DNA of 59,220 nucleotides from Pseudomonadota bacterium (GTDB lineage: Bacteria; Pseudomonadota; Gammaproteobacteria; Burkholderiales; JAJZUU01). Both the position numbers and the translations under genes were made by a program. Below, piece after piece: positions 55,654 through 59,220 of this stretch (position 1 is the stretch's first letter; each line of letters starts with the position of its first letter). Location: NCBI GenBank assembly GCA_021848325.1, contig JAJZUU010000012.1, forward strand, positions 1 through 59,220. The letters run 5' to 3'. The notes beneath the pieces were generated by a model. That model was not told the origin of the DNA. It saw only the letters and a program-made list of their open reading frames with translations, and ran no database searches.

Positions 55654-56718
55654 ATGACAGCTCTGAAGAACGACACCTTTCTGCGCGCCTTGCAGCGCCA
55701 GCCCACGGCCTACACGCCGGTCTGGCTCATGCGCCAGGCCGGCCGCTACCTGCCGGAGTACAATCAGACCCGGGCGCGGGCGGGGGACTTCCTCTCCCTG
55801 TGCAAGAATCCGGACCTGGCCACCGAGGTCACCCTGCAGCCCCTGGCGCGCTTTCCCCTGGATGCGGCGATCCTGTTTTCCGACATCCTCACCGTGCCCG
55901 ACGCCATGGGCCTGGGCCTGTACTTCTCCCAGGGCGAGGGCCCCAAGTTCGAGCGGCCGCTGCGGGAGGAGTGGGCGATCAGGGACCTTGCCGTGCCCGA
56001 TCCCGAGACCCATCTGCGCTACGTGATGGACGCGGTGAGCCAGATCCGCCGCGCCCTGGACAACCAGGTCCCGCTCATCGGCTTTTCCGGCAGCCCCTTC
56101 ACCCTGGCCTGCTACATGATCGAGGGCGGCTCCAGCCAGGACTTCGCCCAGGTCAAGGCCATGCTGTACCAAAGGCCCGAACTGCTGCACCACATCCTGG
56201 ACGTGAATGCCCGGGCCGTGACCGCCTATTTGAACGCGCAGATCGAGAGCGGCGCCCAGGCGGTGATGATCTTCGACACCTGGGGGGGGGTATTGTCCCA
56301 CGCCGCCTACCACGAATTCTCCCTGCGCTACATCGAGCGGATCGTCGCCGGGCTCAAGCGCGAGCACGCCGGCGCCGCCGTGCCCAACATCGTGTTCACC
56401 AAGGGCGGCGGCCACTGGCTGGAAAGCATCGCCGCCACCGGCTGCGACGCGGTGGGGCTGGACTGGACGGTGGACATCGGCCTGGCGCGGGAGCGGGTCG
56501 GCGCCAAGGTGGCGCTGCAGGGCAACCTCGATCCGGCGGTGCTGTTCGCCGCACCGGAGGTCATCCGCACCGAGGTCGCCCGGATCCTCGAGCGCTTCGG
56601 CCCGGGCAGCGGTCATGTGTTCAACCTGGGCCACGGCATTGCCCAACACACCCCGCCGGACCATGTAAGCGCCCTGGTGGAAGCGGTCCATCAATTGAGC
56701 GGGAAATACCACGCCTAG
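55654..56718 (+). CDS. hemE: Uroporphyrinogen decarboxylase
   Basis: This 354-residue cytoplasmic enzyme decarboxylates uroporphyrinogen III to coproporphyrinogen III in heme synthesis. The substrate-binding motif [15 protein letters not shown] (about 23-37) and [19 protein letters not shown] (from about 67) are clear, with the conserved [17 protein letters not shown] following. Length fits the family. The ATG at 55654 is the only start giving the conserved N-terminus. priA follows 41 bp later. Confidence 0.97.
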   Translation: MTALKNDTFLRALQRQPTAYTPVWLMRQAGRYLPEYNQTRARAGDFLSLCKNPDLATEVTLQPLARFPLDAAILFSDILTVPDAMGLGLYFSQGEGPKFERPLREEWAIRDLAVPDPETHLRYVMDAVSQIRRALDNQVPLIGFSGSPFTLACYMIEGGSSQDFAQVKAMLYQRPELLHHILDVNARAVTAYLNAQIESGAQAVMIFDTWGGVLSHAAYHEFSLRYIERIVAGLKREHAGAAVPNIVFTKGGGHWLESIAATGCDAVGLDWTVDIGLARERVGAKVALQGNLDPAVLFAAPEVIRTEVARILERFGPGSGHVFNLGHGIAQHTPPDHVSALVEAVHQLSGKYHA

Positions 56719-56759
56719 CCCTGGGCCGGCAGTCTGTGCCTTCCGCCGCACCAGATAGG

Positions 56760-58961
56760 TTGCCCGCGCGGATCGTGCGCGTGGCGCTCGATGTGCCGCT
56801 CGACAGCCTATTCGACTATCTGGCCCCGGACGCGACCGGTGAAGACGTCGGATTGCGGGTGGTGGTGCCGTTCGGCAACCGGCGGCTGGTCGGGGTGATC
56901 ATGGAGGTGGCCGATCAATCGGCCATGCCCGAGGAGCGGCTGAAGCGGATTTCGCTGCTCCTTCGCGACGTACCGCCCCTCCCGGCCGAGGTGTTGCGGC
57001 TGCTGCGTTTCTGCAGTGAATACTATCAGCACCCGTTGGGCGAAGTGGTCCTGAACGCCCTGCCCGGGCGCCTGCGCAAGCCTCTTCCTCTGCCCCACGC
57101 GGCGCGGCGCCGCTTTCGCCTCACCCCCTCCGGACGCAATGCCGGCGCGGACGAGTTGTCCGCGCGCGCGGTGATGAAACACCGCCTGCTGCAAGCGCTG
57201 CGGGAGGCGGGCAGCCTGTCCCGGGATGAAGCAAAGGCCCTGTCGCCCCGCGCAATGCCGGTGCTGAACGAGTTCGCGGCCCGGGGCTGGGTGATCGAGG
57301 AACAGGACGAGGCCGCCGAAGGGAGAGAGGCCGCGCCCCCCGCCGTTGCCCCACCGCAACTGAATGCCCAGCAGGAGCGGGCCACCGAGGAGATTTTCGG
57401 CCGACTGGCCGGCGGCTTCCGGGTCATGCTGCTCTACGGCGTTACCGGTAGCGGCAAGACCGAGGTGTACCTGCGGGTGATGGAACGGGTCCTGGCGGAA
57501 GGCGGCCAGGTGCTGGTGCTGGTGCCGGAGATCAACCTGACGCCGCAGATTGAAGCCCTGTTCCGCGGGCGCTTTCCCCATGTCCCCCTGGCCACCCTGC
57601 ACAGCGGGCTCAGCGTCGGCGAGCGCTGCGAGCACTGGCTCCTGGCCCAGGCGGGCCGGGCCGGCATCATCCTGGGCACCCGGCTCTCCGTCTTCACCCC
57701 CATGCCCCGGTTGAGGCTGATCGTGGTGGACGAGGAGCACGACAGCTCCTTCAAGCAACAGGAGGGGCTGCGCTATTCGGCACGGGACGTGGCCGTGGTG
57801 TGCGCCCAACAGCGCGGCATTCCGATCCTGCTCGGGTCCGCCACCCCCTCGTTGGAAAGCTTCCGCAACGCCCTCGATGGGCGTTACCGCCTGCTTACGC
57901 TAAGCGAGCGAGCCGGGGAAAACGCCGCCCTGCCCGAGATTCGCTGCATCGACACCCGGCGTTACAAGCCGACGGAGGGCTTGAGCGAGCCCCTGGTGGC
58001 GGCCCTCGGCGCAAGGCTGGCACGCCAAGAGCAAAGCCTGCTCTTCATCAACCGCAGGGGCTACGCCCCGGTGCTTTATTGCCCCCAGTGCGCATGGGTC
58101 TCCCCTTGCCCGCGCTGCTCCGCCGCCCTGGTCCTGCACTTGGCCGACCGGCGCCTGCATTGCCATCACTGCGGCCACCGGGAAAGGGTCCCCCCTTCCT
58201 GTCCCGGCTGCGGCAACCCGGACCTCGCGCCCTTGGGGCAGGGCACGCAGCGGGTGGAAGAGGCCCTGAGCAGCCTCCTGCCCGAGGCACGCATCGCGCG
58301 CATCGATCGCGACAGCACCCGGCGCCGCCACGCCTGGTCGCAGATGCTGGGCCGGGTGCGTGAGGGGCAGGTAGACATCCTGGTGGGGACCCAGATGCTC
58401 GCCAAGGGGCACGATTTTCCCAGACTCACCCTGGTCGGCGTGCTGAATGCGGACGGCGCCCTGTACAGCGCCGACTTCCGCGCCTCCGAACGTCTGTTTG
58501 CGCAGCTGATGCAGGTCGCGGGGCGCGCCGGGCGCGCCGCCCTGCCCGGCGAGGTGCTGATTCAGACCCGGTTCCCGGACCACCCCGTGTTCCAGGCGCT
58601 GCTCCGCCATGACTACACGGCCTTCGCCAAAGACCTGCTGGCCGAGCGGCGGCAGGCGGGATTCCCGCCCTTTGTGTTTCAGGCCCTGCTGCGTGCCGAG
58701 GCCCCTCTGCTGGAAACCGCCATGGATTTTCTCGCCCGGGCGGCGGCCGAGGCGCCCCGCGCCGCGCCGGCGGTCACCGTGTACGACCCGGTCCCCGCCC
58801 CCATGGCGCGGCTGGCCGGCAAGGAGCGCGCCCAGTTGCTGGTCCAGTCGGCCTCGCGCCGGGCGCTGCAGTCCTTCCTCCAGGAATGGCGCAGCGGACT
58901 CGCCCTGAGCGCCAAGGGCCGGGTGCGCTGGTCGCTGGACGTGGATCCGCTGGAGTTCTGA
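56760..58961 (+). CDS. priA: Primosomal helicase PriA
   Basis: This 733-residue 3'-5' DNA helicase restarts stalled forks. The N-terminal DNA-binding part begins RVALDVPLDSLFDYL. Walker A is YGVTGSGKTEVYL (about 225), the DEXH-type box is VVDEEHDSSFKQQEG, and the zinc-binding cysteines lie in YCPQCAWVSPCPRCSAAL and CHHCGHRERVPPSCPGC (about 440-486). Helicase motif V-VI is VGTQMLAKGHDFP and QVAGRAGRA. The start is best taken as TTG at 56760; the frame stays open far upstream inside hemE, which is not real PriA. GTG at 56775 is the other choice. Confidence 0.94.
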   Translation: MPARIVRVALDVPLDSLFDYLAPDATGEDVGLRVVVPFGNRRLVGVIMEVADQSAMPEERLKRISLLLRDVPPLPAEVLRLLRFCSEYYQHPLGEVVLNALPGRLRKPLPLPHAARRRFRLTPSGRNAGADELSARAVMKHRLLQALREAGSLSRDEAKALSPRAMPVLNEFAARGWVIEEQDEAAEGREAAPPAVAPPQLNAQQERATEEIFGRLAGGFRVMLLYGVTGSGKTEVYLRVMERVLAEGGQVLVLVPEINLTPQIEALFRGRFPHVPLATLHSGLSVGERCEHWLLAQAGRAGIILGTRLSVFTPMPRLRLIVVDEEHDSSFKQQEGLRYSARDVAVVCAQQRGIPILLGSATPSLESFRNALDGRYRLLTLSERAGENAALPEIRCIDTRRYKPTEGLSEPLVAALGARLARQEQSLLFINRRGYAPVLYCPQCAWVSPCPRCSAALVLHLADRRLHCHHCGHRERVPPSCPGCGNPDLAPLGQGTQRVEEALSSLLPEARIARIDRDSTRRRHAWSQMLGRVREGQVDILVGTQMLAKGHDFPRLTLVGVLNADGALYSADFRASERLFAQLMQVAGRAGRAALPGEVLIQTRFPDHPVFQALLRHDYTAFAKDLLAERRQAGFPPFVFQALLRAEAPLLETAMDFLARAAAEAPRAAPAVTVYDPVPAPMARLAGKERAQLLVQSASRRALQSFLQEWRSGLALSAKGRVRWSLDVDPLEF

Positions 58962-59103
58962 CGCGAACGCAGCGGCAAGCGTGGCAAAGCCCCGGCACTA
59001 AGTCTATAATACGCAATCGGCTTTCGCGCCGCGCAGAACAACCGTCCACACACGGCTGGCCCCGGCCCCCCTTAGGCGTCGAGAAATAATAACTTGGACA
59101 TTT

Positions 59104-59203
59104 GTTGCGGCGAATCCGCGATGGATGCAAGGCGCGAGCCGCGGCCAATGGTCATTCCATTGGCAAGGCTCGCAACGCCGCAGACGCGCGGATTCGCCGC
59201 AAC
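59104..59203. repeat. Nested inverted repeats at the window end
   Basis: The outer arms GTTGCGGCGAATCCGCG (59104-59120) and its exact reverse complement (59187-59203) are 66 bp apart. Inside, GCCAATGG and CCATTGGC form a perfect 8-bp hairpin with a 5-base loop. The result is a cruciform-like unit of 100 bp downstream of priA. It may be a repeat element; the end of the sequence prevents seeing its full border. The 58962-59103 stretch shows no gene. Confidence 0.7.
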
Positions 59204-59220
59204 CCTCCGGGCCGCGGCTG

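Noticed and set aside
55800-56759. An open extension of the priA frame back into hemE.
   Set aside because: It overlaps hemE in another frame and has no PriA-like sequence; the conserved PriA N-terminus begins at about 56760.

Overview
The window is GC-rich DNA that reads as a betaproteobacterial chromosome. The right part has the order pilMNOPQ, aroK, aroB, dgt, gltB, gltD, hemE, priA, with a penicillin-binding protein 1A gene divergent from pilM, which is typical of that class. A glycolate/glyoxylate salvage set and a PEP-CTERM-type regulatory set point to the Rhodocyclales or Nitrosomonadales, probably an organism able to grow autotrophically. That placement is inference from gene content.

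Layout. (1) 1-762 has no intact gene: it holds an IS91-type transposase remnant, an 11-G run and several short repeats. (2) 763-13467, all leftward, holds a C2-acid module: glxR, hprA, glxK, aceB, a phosphoketolase/transketolase-like TPP enzyme, a DUF1537 kinase, then glcD, glcE and glcF. Two MITE-like elements sit in it, one exactly between glcD and glcE. (3) 13824-15632, rightward, is a CBS-domain protein and an ArsB/NhaD-type carrier. (4) 15638-26353, leftward, is mmsA, an MFS carrier, a branched-chain-type ABC importer with a LivM-LivG fusion, and lutABC. An IclR-type regulator is divergent from lutA. (5) 27487-28824 is a signal-peptide, single-heme, beta-barrel protein resembling Cyc2 porin-cytochromes. 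(6) 28825-30479 is a small accessory strip: a group II intron relic, a DsrE-like protein, and a two-gene cassette with a ribbon-helix-helix-like protein and a palindromic operator. (7) 30594-38361, leftward, is prsT, prsR, prsK and an EpsB-type sugar transferase, with no exosortase and no polysaccharide genes in the window. (8) 38628-58961 is core: a nucleotidyltransferase-like protein, mrcA, pilMNOPQ, aroK, aroB, dgt, gltBD, hemE and priA. The last 260 bases carry nested inverted repeats.

How it may fit together. GlcDEF oxidises glycolate to glyoxylate. Malate synthase joins glyoxylate to acetyl-CoA, while GlxR, HprA and GlxK feed a glycerate branch. No glyoxylate carboligase is visible, and the only large TPP enzyme in the cluster looks phosphoketolase-like. 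It could supply acetyl units to malate synthase, as could MmsA, which makes acetyl-CoA or propionyl-CoA. The ABC importer, LutABC and the IclR regulator look like an uptake and oxidation route for a small organic acid. A similar box lies upstream of the glxR operon, the TPP enzyme gene and lutA, suggesting shared control. The most unusual items are the TPP enzyme context, the Cyc2-like protein and the small operator-bearing cassette.
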